In this document: positions 33,363-42,660 of the stretch, piece by piece | Layout: each line of letters starts with the position of its first letter | Numbering within the stretch: the stretch's first letter is position 1 | DNA from: Planctomycetaceae bacterium | Lineage (GTDB): Bacteria > Planctomycetota > Planctomycetia > Pirellulales > PNKZ01 | DNA length: 64,000 nucleotides | Reading direction: 5' to 3' | Assembly: GCA_016793115.1 (NCBI GenBank) | Contig: JAEUIN010000220.1 | Location: forward strand, 33,456 to 97,455 | Notes under the pieces: model-generated | Databases searched by the model: none | The model's input: the letters and a program-made list of their open reading frames with translations, nothing else | Told to the model about the DNA's origin: nothing | Translations under genes and position numbers: made by a program

Positions 33363-35312
33363 TTAGGGCGCCTTCGTGCCGGAGGCCGACGCTGAGGGCG
33401 GGGGAGTCGACGCGGCTTCTTCCGCCGCTTCAAGCAGCATCCGGAGCCCACCGCGCAAGAGCGGACGACGCGGCGGCGGAGCAGGGGGCGGCGTAGCGTG
33501 CGGCGGCTGCGGTGCGACCGTCGGCGGCACCGACTCTCGGCCCTGCGTCTGCTGGGTGTGCTGCGCCGCTTGACGCCTTGCTCGAAGCGCTTGCAGCACA
33601 TCGACCGCGATGCCGACTCCCTCGGCGACAGCTGCGGCCGTCGACGGCTGCGGCGGCGAGGTTGAAGATGCGGTCGCGGTAGGGCTCAGCGGCGCGGGGA
33701 GTTGGGGGGCGGGCGTCGCCGGCGTCATGCCCGGGGCAGGGGGCGGCGGAACGTTCGGACCGGCGGCACCGTCGATCAGCACCCGCGGCCGCGGCGGCTC
33801 AGGAACGGGCGGCGAGTTAGCCGGGGAATTCGGCGAGTTTGGTCCGACGGCGGCGTTCGACGCTGCCGCTGGGCTCTGAGCGGAGGGAGGCTCCGGCTGC
33901 GGAGCGGTTTGCGCTTTCAACAGCGGACCAAGCATCTGCAGAAGTGGCCCGACGGTACCTGCGTCGACCGGCAAGCCGGTGCGCTCGGCGACTCCGTTCA
34001 AGATCCCGGCCCCCAACGAGCCGCGGCCCGATTGCCAATCTTGCGGCAGCTTTTGAAACACGAGCTGTTTCCAGGCGGTGTTCAGCGGCGACAGATCAAG
34101 CTTCGGTTCCTTGAGAGTACCGCCGATTTTAACCGGCCAGTCTTGCTCGGTGAGGACTCGCATGAGAGCCAGCACGCGCTGATCGGGATTCGGCGGATGG
34201 ATGCCGAGCGCCGCGGTGAGGTTCAAGCTTTCGTCGAGGCCGACTTCGCCATGCGTTCGCATGTCGACGACTTCGGCGATGCTGAACCGCAGGTTGTCGT
34301 GATGGATCTTGCCGCCCGGCAGCATTTTGAAGTTCACCGTCGATTCGTTCGCGAGTTGCACGAACGTGGGAAGTTCGAGCTTGCGATAGAGATCGCCTAC
34401 GAGCGGCATGGCGTTGACGTTACGGATCAATGTTTGCACGACCGGGCCGGGGCCGACCTCCACAGTGTGCATGGTTAAGCGACCGGAAAGATCGCCGCTG
34501 CCCACGTCGTCCCAAGGCAATCTCCAATCGTCGAGTTCGAGCGAGACCTTGCCTTGGGCCTCGGCGACGTCGGCCACGATGGGAGCGATGAACTTGAAGA
34601 CGTCGTTGCAAAGTCCAACGGAGATCTCGCGACGATCGAGTAGCATGCCCCGCTCGACGAGAAGTTCCGCCTTATGACTAGGAGCCAGGGAAGCCGGGCG
34701 GATGCCGACGCCGAGATTGATGCCGGTGATCGACCACGGCTGCTTGTTCTCCAGCGAATGGCCCCGCAGCGTGCCGTCGACGATCTTCGCGCGCGCTCCG
34801 TAGCGCAAGAAGTTAGGCATCGGCTTATGTTTCTTCGTGATCGGCTCGAACACTTCGGCGAAGTTGCTACCGCCGTCGGTGAGTTTGACGAAAACGTCGG
34901 GCCGCTCGATGCGGATCGTGCCGATGTCTTCCGGCGAAGTCAGGATGCGCCAGAGCGCGCGGTCGGATTCAATGCGATCGACGGCGAGCAGTGTTTCGCC
35001 GCCGGCCGTTCCGGGGCCGCTGCCGCCGGCGATCGGCACAAGCTTGACGCCGCCGATGCGAATCGGCTCGAGCCAACCGACGGAGAACTGCTCGATGGTG
35101 AGTTCGCCTTGGATGTCGCCGATAAGGCGACGGGTAATGGCATTCCGCAGCGGCGGGTTCCAAGTCACGATCGACGGCGCAAGCGCGACCAAGATCACGA
35201 CGACCGCAACGAGCAAACTGACGACGCGCAACGCCCAACCGCCGATGCCGATGTGTCGGCGCTTGGTGGATGGCGGAGCGGGGGGAAGAGGAGAAGCGTC
35301 CATGACCGGCAT
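33363..35312 (-). CDS. AsmA-like membrane-anchored protein
   Basis: A 649-residue protein with one N-terminal helix (WALRVVSLLVAVVVILVALAPSIV, about 26-49), the rest periplasmic. The text after the helix (ITRRLIGDIQGELTIEQFSVGWLEPIRIGGVKL) and the later DVFVKLTDGGSNFAEVFEPI and GEVGLDESLNLTAALGI are characteristic of the AsmA/YdbH group, which form lipid-conducting bridges or modulate outer-membrane assembly. From about residue 500 the sequence becomes Pro/Ala-rich low complexity. I chose ATG 35312; ATG 35303 is possible. The upstream C25 peptidase stop lies 76 nt before it, on the same strand. Confidence 0.75.
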   Translation of the reverse strand: MPVMDASPLPPAPPSTKRRHIGIGGWALRVVSLLVAVVVILVALAPSIVTWNPPLRNAITRRLIGDIQGELTIEQFSVGWLEPIRIGGVKLVPIAGGSGPGTAGGETLLAVDRIESDRALWRILTSPEDIGTIRIERPDVFVKLTDGGSNFAEVFEPITKKHKPMPNFLRYGARAKIVDGTLRGHSLENKQPWSITGINLGVGIRPASLAPSHKAELLVERGMLLDRREISVGLCNDVFKFIAPIVADVAEAQGKVSLELDDWRLPWDDVGSGDLSGRLTMHTVEVGPGPVVQTLIRNVNAMPLVGDLYRKLELPTFVQLANESTVNFKMLPGGKIHHDNLRFSIAEVVDMRTHGEVGLDESLNLTAALGIHPPNPDQRVLALMRVLTEQDWPVKIGGTLKEPKLDLSPLNTAWKQLVFQKLPQDWQSGRGSLGAGILNGVAERTGLPVDAGTVGPLLQMLGPLLKAQTAPQPEPPSAQSPAAASNAAVGPNSPNSPANSPPVPEPPRPRVLIDGAAGPNVPPPPAPGMTPATPAPQLPAPLSPTATASSTSPPQPSTAAAVAEGVGIAVDVLQALRARRQAAQHTQQTQGRESVPPTVAPQPPHATPPPAPPPRRPLLRGGLRMLLEAAEEAASTPPPSASASGTKAP

Positions 35313-35388
35313 TTTACGGTCGGGTACCGCGAAGGGGAACGAGCACACGAGGCCCTTGGTCGCTCGCCGGTACGCAGACTTCCCATCT

Positions 35389-37017
35389 TTACGGACGTAG
35401 GGCCGTCGTGGTTCGGCTCGCCGGTCGGACTTTAATATCGCCGGAGCCCAGTGCAAATCGATCAGTACCTTCAACATAGACCCGAACGTGACACTCTCCC
35501 TTTGCCTCGGCAGGTACCGTTACGTCGAAATGGAACGGGCCTCGTGAAAGTTCCATCGTCGAAGCAGCCAGGCGAGTGTCGTTAGCACGCATATAGGTCG
35601 AGGCCATTTCATTCAGGCCGGAAGGAGTCGTGTCGAATTCCTCGCGGCCGACCGGGCGGAACGTGAAACGGTCGCGACGAACGACAAATTCGATTGTCGC
35701 TCGGCCTGACGTCGGCGATTCACCGGTGACCGTGATCACGTCGCCCTGCCGGGCTTCGGCGGCGACGTCGAGCTTTACGACTTCCGGTTGCCGCAACCTC
35801 AACAACGGATCACCCAAGAGATTGAACAGGGAGAGGTGCTCCCGGCGCTGAGCTTCGAGGTCGGCGGCCATCGGCATGAGCGCCTTGGCCAAGGCGTCGA
35901 ACTGCTTATCTTGTTCGCTTTCGCGCCGATTGAGGGCGAGGCCTCGCTTAGCGTCGCGCAGCGCCTCTCCGATTGTGGCGACCCGGTTGCTGAACACGGA
36001 AGCCATCAACTCCTGGGCCATGATCGACATGGCATACGGCAATGTGACGCGTGATCCGCAAAGCACGCCGATCGGTCCCCCTTCGCTGCGGAGCATCTCT
36101 TCCGCGAGACAATCCTGTGGGGCATCGAACGCGCCGCTGTAGCAGGAAAGAAACAACGCGAGCGGCGGGCGGCGCTGCGGCTGGAGCAGGGAGGCATGGC
36201 GGACGTCGAGAATTGAGCGCGCGCCGTCCGGGGTATAAAGCCGATCGACTTCGCGTTGCCGGCCATGGCCGATATAGACCCAAAGCAGGCAGCCTTCGTT
36301 GTAGCGCGCCAGGGTTGTTTCGTGAAACGCGGTCGGACCCGGGAAATACGGGCTCCGCCAACTGGCGTAGGTCATTGTCGTATCGAACGCCGGCGGCAGG
36401 TGCGAGGTGAGGAGCGTCTTCGTCGCGGCCTCAAGAGCGGTATCGGCGACCGGACCGAATCCGCCGAGCCCGGCGATGAGATTGATGCGGCGACGCCAGA
36501 GTCCGAAGTCGGGAGAGCTTTCGTAGTCGATGATGCGCCGCGTGATGGTGAGGAGTTCTTGCGACGAATCCACGGGCAGTCGGCCGACGGGAATTTCCGG
36601 TACCCCGTCGTCGTCGACGTCGCCGTACCAGTTGTCGGTCGCGATTTGCGGTTCGCTGCCGAAGACGACGTTGACCTTGGCTTCGGCGAAATGCGTAGGC
36701 ACGCAGCGGGTGCGGACGGCGGGATCGGCATCTGCGGTCGGCTCAGCGTCGCCGACGACCAGGACGACAAGATTGGCGTTGGCCGCATATAGTTTTTGGA
36801 CGTCCCCTTTCAAATCCGCCGCGCTGCGACCGGCCGGCACGACGGTGACTCGCCGGCCTTGCAAAGTGCGGTAGTCGATCCATGGTTGCAGGGCATCGCG
36901 CAGTGCCGGAGCGCAGATCGCGGCGACATCCGGTGCGGCCGATGTGTCGTCGGCTGCGGCGGCCGGCGGCGAGGCAGAGGGCAGGGCGGTGAGAAGTATG
37001 CTCAGCCAAACCGACAT
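35389..37017 (-). CDS. Secreted caspase-fold C25 (gingipain-type) peptidase
   Basis: A 542-residue exported protein with a signal-like N-terminus (WLSILLTALPSASPPAAA). The clan CD layout is clear: TDNWYGDVDDDGVPEIPVGR (about 128-147), a typical C25 metal-site-like segment, then YIGHG with the catalytic His at 251 and FLSCYSGAFD with the nucleophile Cys at 292. The C-terminal 150 residues look like an Ig-like or beta-sandwich domain (EARQGDVITVTGESPTSGRA). No propeptide or sorting signal is evident. It lies between the AsmA-like gene and a gene of unknown function, all leftward, so the three may form an operon. The target is unknown. Confidence 0.85.
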   Translation of the reverse strand: MSVWLSILLTALPSASPPAAAADDTSAAPDVAAICAPALRDALQPWIDYRTLQGRRVTVVPAGRSAADLKGDVQKLYAANANLVVLVVGDAEPTADADPAVRTRCVPTHFAEAKVNVVFGSEPQIATDNWYGDVDDDGVPEIPVGRLPVDSSQELLTITRRIIDYESSPDFGLWRRRINLIAGLGGFGPVADTALEAATKTLLTSHLPPAFDTTMTYASWRSPYFPGPTAFHETTLARYNEGCLLWVYIGHGRQREVDRLYTPDGARSILDVRHASLLQPQRRPPLALFLSCYSGAFDAPQDCLAEEMLRSEGGPIGVLCGSRVTLPYAMSIMAQELMASVFSNRVATIGEALRDAKRGLALNRRESEQDKQFDALAKALMPMAADLEAQRREHLSLFNLLGDPLLRLRQPEVVKLDVAAEARQGDVITVTGESPTSGRATIEFVVRRDRFTFRPVGREEFDTTPSGLNEMASTYMRANDTRLAASTMELSRGPFHFDVTVPAEAKGECHVRVYVEGTDRFALGSGDIKVRPASRTTTALRP

Positions 37018-37019
37018 CG

Positions 37020-37667
37020 TTAGACACCTTGCAGGAGTTCGTCGCGCCGCGCGCGAACCTCACGGCGGGCCTGCGGCAGCAGGTCGCGAAACTGCTCCGG
37101 CAGCCGCTCGAGCCCGACGCGCTTCATCACCTGATTCAAGCGACGCAGGAGTTGAATATCGTCGGGATAGTCGCACAAAAACCGTTCGCGGGTAAAGAGC
37201 GATATCAGAAACGACAGCGTTTCGGTCCGCCTCGCCTGCATCCGATTCACCGCCTCCTCGACGATGTAGCCTTCCACGTCGCCGAGAGCTCGATAGTAGT
37301 CGTCGAGCGACGTCGGACGGTCTTCAATCAGCGTCGAATCGAGCAGCAGTTCCACAAGGATATGCCCCAAGAAGCTCGGACGCATGCCGGCATCGCCGCC
37401 GAGCAGGTCGCGAATCTCGACGGTGAATCGAAGCGACAAATCGACGAAGGCCGCCGAACTGTGGAATGCGGCGTCGTCGGCGTGGTGTTGGGCGACCCCG
37501 CGGGCTACGCGAGCCAGCAGGACGTCGTCGTGAGCGATGTGCGCCTCGGCGTCTTTCGGCCGGACCCGAACCTTGCGGTCGACGACCGACAGCCAGTCGG
37601 GCACGGCCGTTCCGGCGAGAAAGTAAGGGTCGTCGAGAAAGCGGTAGCCGTGAGCGAAGTAGTTCAT
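37020..37667 (-). CDS. Unknown protein, weakly AcpH-like
   Basis: A 215-residue soluble, helix-rich protein. The N-terminus MNYFAHGYRFLDDPYFLAGT and the later VAQHHADDAAFHSS resemble the entry helix and His/Asp segment of the ACP phosphodiesterase (AcpH/DUF479) group, but the resemblance is weak and I would not name the reaction. SFLGHILVELLLDSTLIED adds conserved His/Asp candidates. I chose ATG 37667 over an upstream TTG. It ends three bases before the start of the C25 peptidase gene, so the two are co-transcribed. Confidence 0.6.
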   Translation of the reverse strand: MNYFAHGYRFLDDPYFLAGTAVPDWLSVVDRKVRVRPKDAEAHIAHDDVLLARVARGVAQHHADDAAFHSSAAFVDLSLRFTVEIRDLLGGDAGMRPSFLGHILVELLLDSTLIEDRPTSLDDYYRALGDVEGYIVEEAVNRMQARRTETLSFLISLFTRERFLCDYPDDIQLLRRLNQVMKRVGLERLPEQFRDLLPQARREVRARRDELLQGV

Positions 37668-37815
37668 CCGATGCTTTGCCTTCGCCCGTACGGCCAATTA
37701 GACTTCAATTCTCCGGCCGCTCGTTGCTTCGGCCGCCAAATAAACGACCGGCTCCGGTCGTCAGTTCGTCGACCGGAATTCTACGCCTTTCACCTCGATC
37801 GAGGAAACTTCGTTG

Positions 37816-39447
37816 ATGACGCCACGTTCAGAATCGCGCGGTTCTAGGATGTTTTGCTGGATTTGCTACTTGGCCGTTGCGGCACTGTCGGCCGTCGCGG
37901 CTTTGCGCAGCGAGTCGGCGGCGGCCGCCGAAGCGAAGGGCCCGCCCAATATCGTGTTTATCTTTTCCGACGACCATGCCTATCAGGCCATTGGAGCGTA
38001 CGGCTCGGCGATCAATCAGACGCCGAATCTCGACCGCATCGCCAAGGAAGGGATGCTGTTCAAGAACTGCTATGTGACCAATTCCATCTGCGGGCCGAGC
38101 CGCGCCGTCATCCTGACAGGAAAGTACAGCCACTTAAACGGCTTTCCGACGAACGGCGCGTTCGAGCGTTTCGACGGCGCGCAGCAGACGTTTCCCAAGC
38201 TGCTCAAAGCGGCGGGGTACCAGACCGCGATCGTCGGCAAGTGGCACTTGGTGAGCGATCCGACCGGCTTCGACTACTGGCACATCTTGCCCGGGCAGGG
38301 GGCCTACTATAACCCGCCGATGATCGATAACGGTAAGCAAGTGAAGCATACCGGCTATACGACGGAAATCATTACCGATTTGTCGCTTCAGTGGCTTGAG
38401 GGACGCGATAAGACAAAGCCGTTTTTGCTAATGTGCCAGCACAAGGCGCCGCACCGCTCGTGGGAACCGGCGATCAAGTATTTGAACAAGTACGACGAAG
38501 TGACGATTCCCGAGCCCGACACGCTGTTCGACGACTACTCCGGCCGCGGCAAGGCGGAGCATACGCAAGATATGACGATCGAGAAGACGATGACCGAGCA
38601 AGACTTGAAACTCGTCTTCCCGAAAACGCTCAATGCGGAACAGGAAAAGGCTTGGCACGCGGCCTACGACGCCGAAAACGAGGCGTTTCGTAAGGCGAAT
38701 CTGCAAGGCGCCGATTTGGTGCGTTGGAAGTACCAGCGATACATTAAGGATTATCTGCGCTGCATCGACTCGGTCGACGAAAGCGTCGGCCGCGTGCTCG
38801 ACTATCTCGATAAAAACGGTCTCGCCGAGAACACGATCGTCGTTTACGCCGCCGACCAAGGGTTCTACCTCGGCGAGCACGGTTGGTTCGATAAACGCTG
38901 GTTTTACGAGCAATCCGTGAAGACGCCGTTTTTGGTGCGCTGGCCGGCCAAGATCAAGCCCGGCCAAGTCAGCGAGGCCATGGTCGCCAACCTCGATTTT
39001 CCGGAGACGTTTCTGGATACCGCCGGCGTGTCGGTACCGGGCGACATGCAGGGACGCAGCTTACTGCCGATCCTCCAAGGCACGACTCCGCCCGACTGGC
39101 GCACGACGTTCTATTACCACTACTATGAGTACCCGGGCCCGCACAGCGTGCGCCGTCATTACGGCGTCATCGACTCACGCTACAAGCTGATGAACTTTTA
39201 CGAGCCCGACGTGGCCGAATGGGAGATGTTCGACTTGCAGGCCGATCCGAAAGAACTCAAGAGCGTATATAGCGATCCCAGCTACGCGAAAGAGCGCGCT
39301 CGCCTAGAGGCGGAACTTGCCCGCTTGCGGGCCGAACTCAAAGTACCGGAGCAAGACCCGCCGCAAACGCTTCGCAAGCCGGGGCAGAAGGGGCCCGGTC
39401 AGAAAGGGCAGGGACCGAAGGCGAAGCGTAAGGCCCCGCAGGCGTAG
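37816..39447 (+). CDS. Secreted sulfatase
   Basis: A 543-residue arylsulfatase-family enzyme, expected to remove sulfate from glycans outside the cytoplasm. A signal peptide ([26 protein letters not shown]) precedes [20 protein letters not shown], the metal-binding entry. The modification motif is C-G-P-S-R starting at Cys92, the residue converted to formylglycine; [15 protein letters not shown] holds the next conserved Lys/His, and [16 protein letters not shown] the Asp/Gln and His of the metal site. The last 35 residues are a Lys/Pro/Gly-rich tail. The start is ATG 37816 (TTG 37813 precedes it). An anaerobic or FGE-type maturase must be encoded elsewhere. Confidence 0.95.
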   Translation: MTPRSESRGSRMFCWICYLAVAALSAVAALRSESAAAAEAKGPPNIVFIFSDDHAYQAIGAYGSAINQTPNLDRIAKEGMLFKNCYVTNSICGPSRAVILTGKYSHLNGFPTNGAFERFDGAQQTFPKLLKAAGYQTAIVGKWHLVSDPTGFDYWHILPGQGAYYNPPMIDNGKQVKHTGYTTEIITDLSLQWLEGRDKTKPFLLMCQHKAPHRSWEPAIKYLNKYDEVTIPEPDTLFDDYSGRGKAEHTQDMTIEKTMTEQDLKLVFPKTLNAEQEKAWHAAYDAENEAFRKANLQGADLVRWKYQRYIKDYLRCIDSVDESVGRVLDYLDKNGLAENTIVVYAADQGFYLGEHGWFDKRWFYEQSVKTPFLVRWPAKIKPGQVSEAMVANLDFPETFLDTAGVSVPGDMQGRSLLPILQGTTPPDWRTTFYYHYYEYPGPHSVRRHYGVIDSRYKLMNFYEPDVAEWEMFDLQADPKELKSVYSDPSYAKERARLEAELARLRAELKVPEQDPPQTLRKPGQKGPGQKGQGPKAKRKAPQA

Positions 39448-39479
39448 CATCCGGCGTTCGGCTTCAATGCGGCGATGTT

Positions 39480-39496
39480 TCGCCCCGGAGGGGCGA
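39480..39496 (+). terminator. Hairpin after sulfatase gene
   Basis: Perfect 7-bp stem tcgcccc/ggggcga around a gga loop, 32 nt after the stop of the sulfatase gene and before the convergent four-helix-bundle gene. There is no T-run, so termination is uncertain. Confidence 0.4.
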
Positions 39497-39531
39497 TTCG
39501 GAAGAAGCTGCGATCTTCGGCGGAGAGTATT

Positions 39532-39906
39532 TTAACGCAACGAGCGAATGCGCGTGATCTGCGTTGCGAGTTGCCGGCGAAGTTCTTGAACTTCGACGGT
39601 GAGTTCGTCGAACGTCGTTTCGTCGATGTAGCCGAGATCGCGCGAAAGTAGGACATGATACTCGACTTGCGCGGTCGTGTTCAAAGCGGCCTGCAGTTGC
39701 GGGATCGATTCTCGCTCGCCGGTGTTGACCGAGGCTTCAACGATCGAGGCGCCAAGCATTGTTGCGGTCCGTCGCATTGCGGCCGTGAGATTGACAAGCT
39801 CTTCCTTGGGAAAGTTGCGCGTCACTTCATAGACGCGCACCACGAGACGGTGAGCACGATCCCAAAACTTGAACTCGCGAAAATCTTTCACGGCACACGT
39901 CCTCAC
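39532..39906 (-). CDS. Four-helix-bundle protein (S23/IVP family)
   Basis: A 124-residue protein with the family opening FREFKFWDRAHRLVVRVYEV (TIGR02436-type), followed by NFPKEELVNLTAAMRRTATM, SIVEASVNTGERE, and the heptad-rich C-terminal helix TFDELTVEVQELRRQL. Members were first seen encoded inside 23S rRNA intervening sequences, but many, including this one, are in ordinary genome positions. The start is GTG 39906, without a clear ribosome site; GTG 39891 is possible. Function is unknown. Confidence 0.88.
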   Translation of the reverse strand: MRTCAVKDFREFKFWDRAHRLVVRVYEVTRNFPKEELVNLTAAMRRTATMLGASIVEASVNTGERESIPQLQAALNTTAQVEYHVLLSRDLGYIDETTFDELTVEVQELRRQLATQITRIRSLR

Positions 39907-40042
39907 GCGTCAATTCGATCGACAATCGGCCTTTTTTCCGGCGGGGGTCGGCCCCCCGAGCGGTGTTCAACTATAGGGCCGAATCCGCTCAGGAAGGCAT
40001 GGGCCGAGCAACTTTCCGGTTGTTCTTATTCTACCGACGATA

Positions 40043-40071
40043 AGGGCCGCACCGGCGATCGGTGCGGCCCT
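40043..40071 (-). terminator. Terminator-like hairpin after DHS-like gene
   Basis: Perfect 12-bp stem (40043-40054 with 40060-40071) around a gcgat loop, 51 nt downstream of the stop of the deoxyhypusine-synthase-like gene. The following bases on the minus strand (tatcgtcgg) are not T-rich, so it may need help from Rho. Confidence 0.55.
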
Positions 40072-40122
40072 GTTAAACGACGGACGGCGGTGGAAATGGC
40101 CTGGGAGCTAACCGGGCGCTTT

Positions 40123-41193
40123 CTAGCTTGCGGCCGACGGCACTTCGTCGAGCAGCTTGCCCCAGTGCTTGCCGGTGCGGCGCTTCCAGGCACCTTGGTG
40201 GTAGGCGTAGCCGCAAATCAGCGGCATGGCCAACGTAGCCTCGCTGTACACCATTTGCTCGAACACGGTGTCAACCTTGCCCCAACTCGAGGCTTCCTTC
40301 AGCGTGGAGCCGGAGAGGGCGCCGTCGCGAGTGTCGGCCACGGTGACCTGAATTGCGTACTTGTGCATCGGCGCGTCGACGCCGAGGATTTCGGCGGCGA
40401 CGACGATGTCTTGGGCGAAGTTCTTCGGCACGCCGCCGCCGACCATCAGCAAACCGGTCGTCGGATTGCGGATTTTCAGTTGCGTGAGCTCGTAAAAATC
40501 CTTGGCGCTGTCGATGGACACTTTGGGCTGATCGCCGCGGGCATGCTGGTGCGCGACCAAGCCGAAGCCCGCCGAGCAATCCGAAAACGCCGGGCAGAAG
40601 ATCGGCACGTCGTTCTCGTAGGCGGCCAAGACGATCGAGTTCTCGGTCTTGCCGTGTTCCTTCAGGTACGCGCCCATCTCGCGGATGAACTCGCGCGACG
40701 AGTGCGGCTTCGGCGGCAGGTCGTCGGCGATTTGCCGCGTGACGTCGTCGCAGATTCGCAGATCGTCTTCGTCGATGAACGTGTCGTAGATCCGGTCGAT
40801 GTGCAGGTCGCGAAGCAGGTCGTCGTCCAAGCCGGCTTTGTAGCGATCGTCGGCGATGTAGTGCTGAAAGCCGAGTCCTTCGAAGAAGTCTTGGTCGACG
40901 ATGTTGGCTCCGGTGCTCACGATCGCGTCGACCATGTTGTTGCGGACCATGTCGACGAACACCTGCTTCAAGCCGGCGCTGATCAGCGAGCCCGCCAAGC
41001 AAAGGATGACGCCGCACTCTTGGTCGTCGAGCATCTTGTGGTAGATGTCGGCGGCGCGGGCCAGATCGCGGGCCGTGAAGGCCGTTTGCCGCATTTGGTC
41101 GACGATCGGCGAAACATCGATCTTCGTCATGTCGAAATGACGAATCGGACGGGAGAGGAGTTCTTCTTTCGTCGGACGAGGGGAAGAAGTCAT
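40123..41193 (-). CDS. Deoxyhypusine synthase-like protein
   Basis: A 356-residue NAD-dependent enzyme of the deoxyhypusine synthase fold. The nucleotide-site text LCLAGSLISAGLKQVFVDMV (about 64-83), the STGANIVDQDFFEGLG block and the catalytic SWGKV with Lys306 are present; this Lys forms the enzyme-intermediate imine in DHS. Eukaryotes and archaea use it to modify eIF5A; bacteria lack that substrate, and characterised bacterial relatives act on polyamines, for example making homospermidine. I therefore expect polyamine chemistry, which is inference. ATG 41193 has AAGGTG upstream. It is transcribed with nothing obvious beside it. Confidence 0.88.
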   Translation of the reverse strand: MTSSPRPTKEELLSRPIRHFDMTKIDVSPIVDQMRQTAFTARDLARAADIYHKMLDDQECGVILCLAGSLISAGLKQVFVDMVRNNMVDAIVSTGANIVDQDFFEGLGFQHYIADDRYKAGLDDDLLRDLHIDRIYDTFIDEDDLRICDDVTRQIADDLPPKPHSSREFIREMGAYLKEHGKTENSIVLAAYENDVPIFCPAFSDCSAGFGLVAHQHARGDQPKVSIDSAKDFYELTQLKIRNPTTGLLMVGGGVPKNFAQDIVVAAEILGVDAPMHKYAIQVTVADTRDGALSGSTLKEASSWGKVDTVFEQMVYSEATLAMPLICGYAYHQGAWKRRTGKHWGKLLDEVPSAAS

Positions 41194-41419
41194 CGGCAAG
41201 CACCTTCGCAAAGGAAGCGACCGGACGCAGAACACGTCGAGACGACGGAACCCGCTCGAACCGAAGGTCGCGACTCACGAAACGAGCCGCGCGCCCGAGC
41301 GAAAATCCGCCACGCATCGCAGCGTTATTTTTATCGCCGACCCCCCGGAAAGTCGAGGGGCGCGAAATGTGAGCGTCGCGTGAAAAAAAGCGACGCCGCA
41401 GACTACGACTGTCGAGCGA

Positions 41420-42451
41420 TTACCGTTGCACGCCCGGCTGCGGAGCGTTGCCGATGCCGAGCGGTGCCGGTTGCTGCTGTTGCTGCGCCGTCGGCGGCTG
41501 ACCGCCGGCCGGGCCCTGCTCGTCCATCAACACATGCTGCCAGCCGAACGGCGTCGTGGGACGGACAAAGACGTTGAGAAACGCGTTGAAGTTGTTGATA
41601 ACCCCGTTCGGGTTCATTTCTCGGAACTGATACACGGTGCGGTCTTTGCCGTTCGGCAAATACATGTTCAACGCATACGGTTCCAGCTTCGTGACGGTTC
41701 CATTTTGATGGGCGAAAGAAAGCACCACGTACATTCGCTCAAAATTCGCGGCGTCCTTGGCGTATTTGGGAAATACTTCGAGCCAGACCTTGTCGGCTTG
41801 CTGATCCTGCGGCGTGACGATCCGCATCCAATACCGAGCCCGCATCTTCGCCGCCTCGACGCCGAACACGAACGGCATCGGGCCGTCGGAAATGGCTTGT
41901 CCTTGCATCTGCGGAGGTAATGTGTGTTCGCGAACCTGTTTCAGGTCGGCGCGAAATTCGAAGACCGACGTGCCGGTGCAGACCCACTTTTCGCTCGCGT
42001 CGTCGAGTTCGTAGAGGCCTTTATCGGGAGCGGCGTACTTGAGCTTGCCGTCGACGACGCGCTTTGGCTTCGGTTGTTCGCCCGGATTCGCCGCGCCGAA
42101 TACCCCATCGTAATCCCAGCGGGAGAACTTGGCCTCAAAAGTCTTCACGCTAGCGCTCAGGTTCTGCCAGTCGGTGAGCACGCGATCGAGCACCGCTTCG
42201 TCTTGCGGGGCGAGCGTGAACGGAGCCTGTGCCGCCGGTTGTTGTTGAACCGGTTGGCCGGCGCTTTGGTTGAGTTGTTCCGCGCCCGGAGCAAAACCTT
42301 GCGAGGGCTGGCCCGGCTGCGGTTGCTGCTGGTATTGCTGCTGACCGGGCTGCGGAATCGGTTGCAGCTCTTGCGCCGAGGCGACAACCGCACCCGCGAT
42401 CACCAATAACATGATCGACAGCGCGACGAACGGGATGATACGCGACGACAT
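41420..42451 (-). CDS. TIGR03009-like secreted protein of unknown function
   Basis: A 343-residue exported protein. After a signal peptide (FVALSIMLLVIAGAVVASAQ) comes a Gln/Pro-rich spacer (about 27-75), then a domain with SVKTFEAKFSRWDYDGVFG, GKLKYAAPDKGLYEL and YWMRIVTPQDQQADKVWLEVF. This matches the planctomycete TIGR03009 group and looks like a LolA/outer-membrane-lipoprotein-carrier type half-barrel. A Gln-rich tail closes it. The family has no proven function; the fold hints at binding a lipid or lipoprotein. It lies 226 nt upstream of the DHS-like gene on the same strand. Confidence 0.85.
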   Translation of the reverse strand: MSSRIIPFVALSIMLLVIAGAVVASAQELQPIPQPGQQQYQQQPQPGQPSQGFAPGAEQLNQSAGQPVQQQPAAQAPFTLAPQDEAVLDRVLTDWQNLSASVKTFEAKFSRWDYDGVFGAANPGEQPKPKRVVDGKLKYAAPDKGLYELDDASEKWVCTGTSVFEFRADLKQVREHTLPPQMQGQAISDGPMPFVFGVEAAKMRARYWMRIVTPQDQQADKVWLEVFPKYAKDAANFERMYVVLSFAHQNGTVTKLEPYALNMYLPNGKDRTVYQFREMNPNGVINNFNAFLNVFVRPTTPFGWQHVLMDEQGPAGGQPPTAQQQQQPAPLGIGNAPQPGVQR

Positions 42452-42580
42452 ACGACGCCTCGAAAGATGGGACGCTTCGCGCAGGGCGAGAAATGCGGGC
42501 GGGATTCTAGCAATGTGCCGGATTCGCCCCTAGATCGATTCAGACCGCGAAAACCACACTCAAAAATACAGCGCCGCGAA

Positions 42581-42659
42581 GGAAATGCTGAATGATCGAA
42601 TGCTGAATGAACGAATGCCGGATATTCAGCCATTCAGCATTCGTCCATTCAGCATTTCC
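42581..42659. terminator. Long word-palindrome, probable terminator of HAD gene
   Basis: Arms of 29 nt (42581-42609 and 42631-42659) pair at 27 positions; each arm is built from the words gctgaatg and cgaatg. The right arm ends one base before the stop of the leftward HAD gene. A 25-nt part of the left arm (42585-42609) recurs exactly on the other strand at 58903-58927. Confidence 0.6.
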
Positions 42660-42660
42660 G

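Noticed and set aside
41374..41397. Stem gcgtcgc/gcgacgc with A-rich loop between TIGR03009 and DHS-like genes
   Set aside because: On the transcribed minus strand the T-run lies in the loop and not after the stem, so it is not an intrinsic terminator.
39655..41577. Plus-strand open frame of 640 codons
   Set aside because: Antisense to the four-helix-bundle and deoxyhypusine-synthase-like genes; no protein motif found in it.
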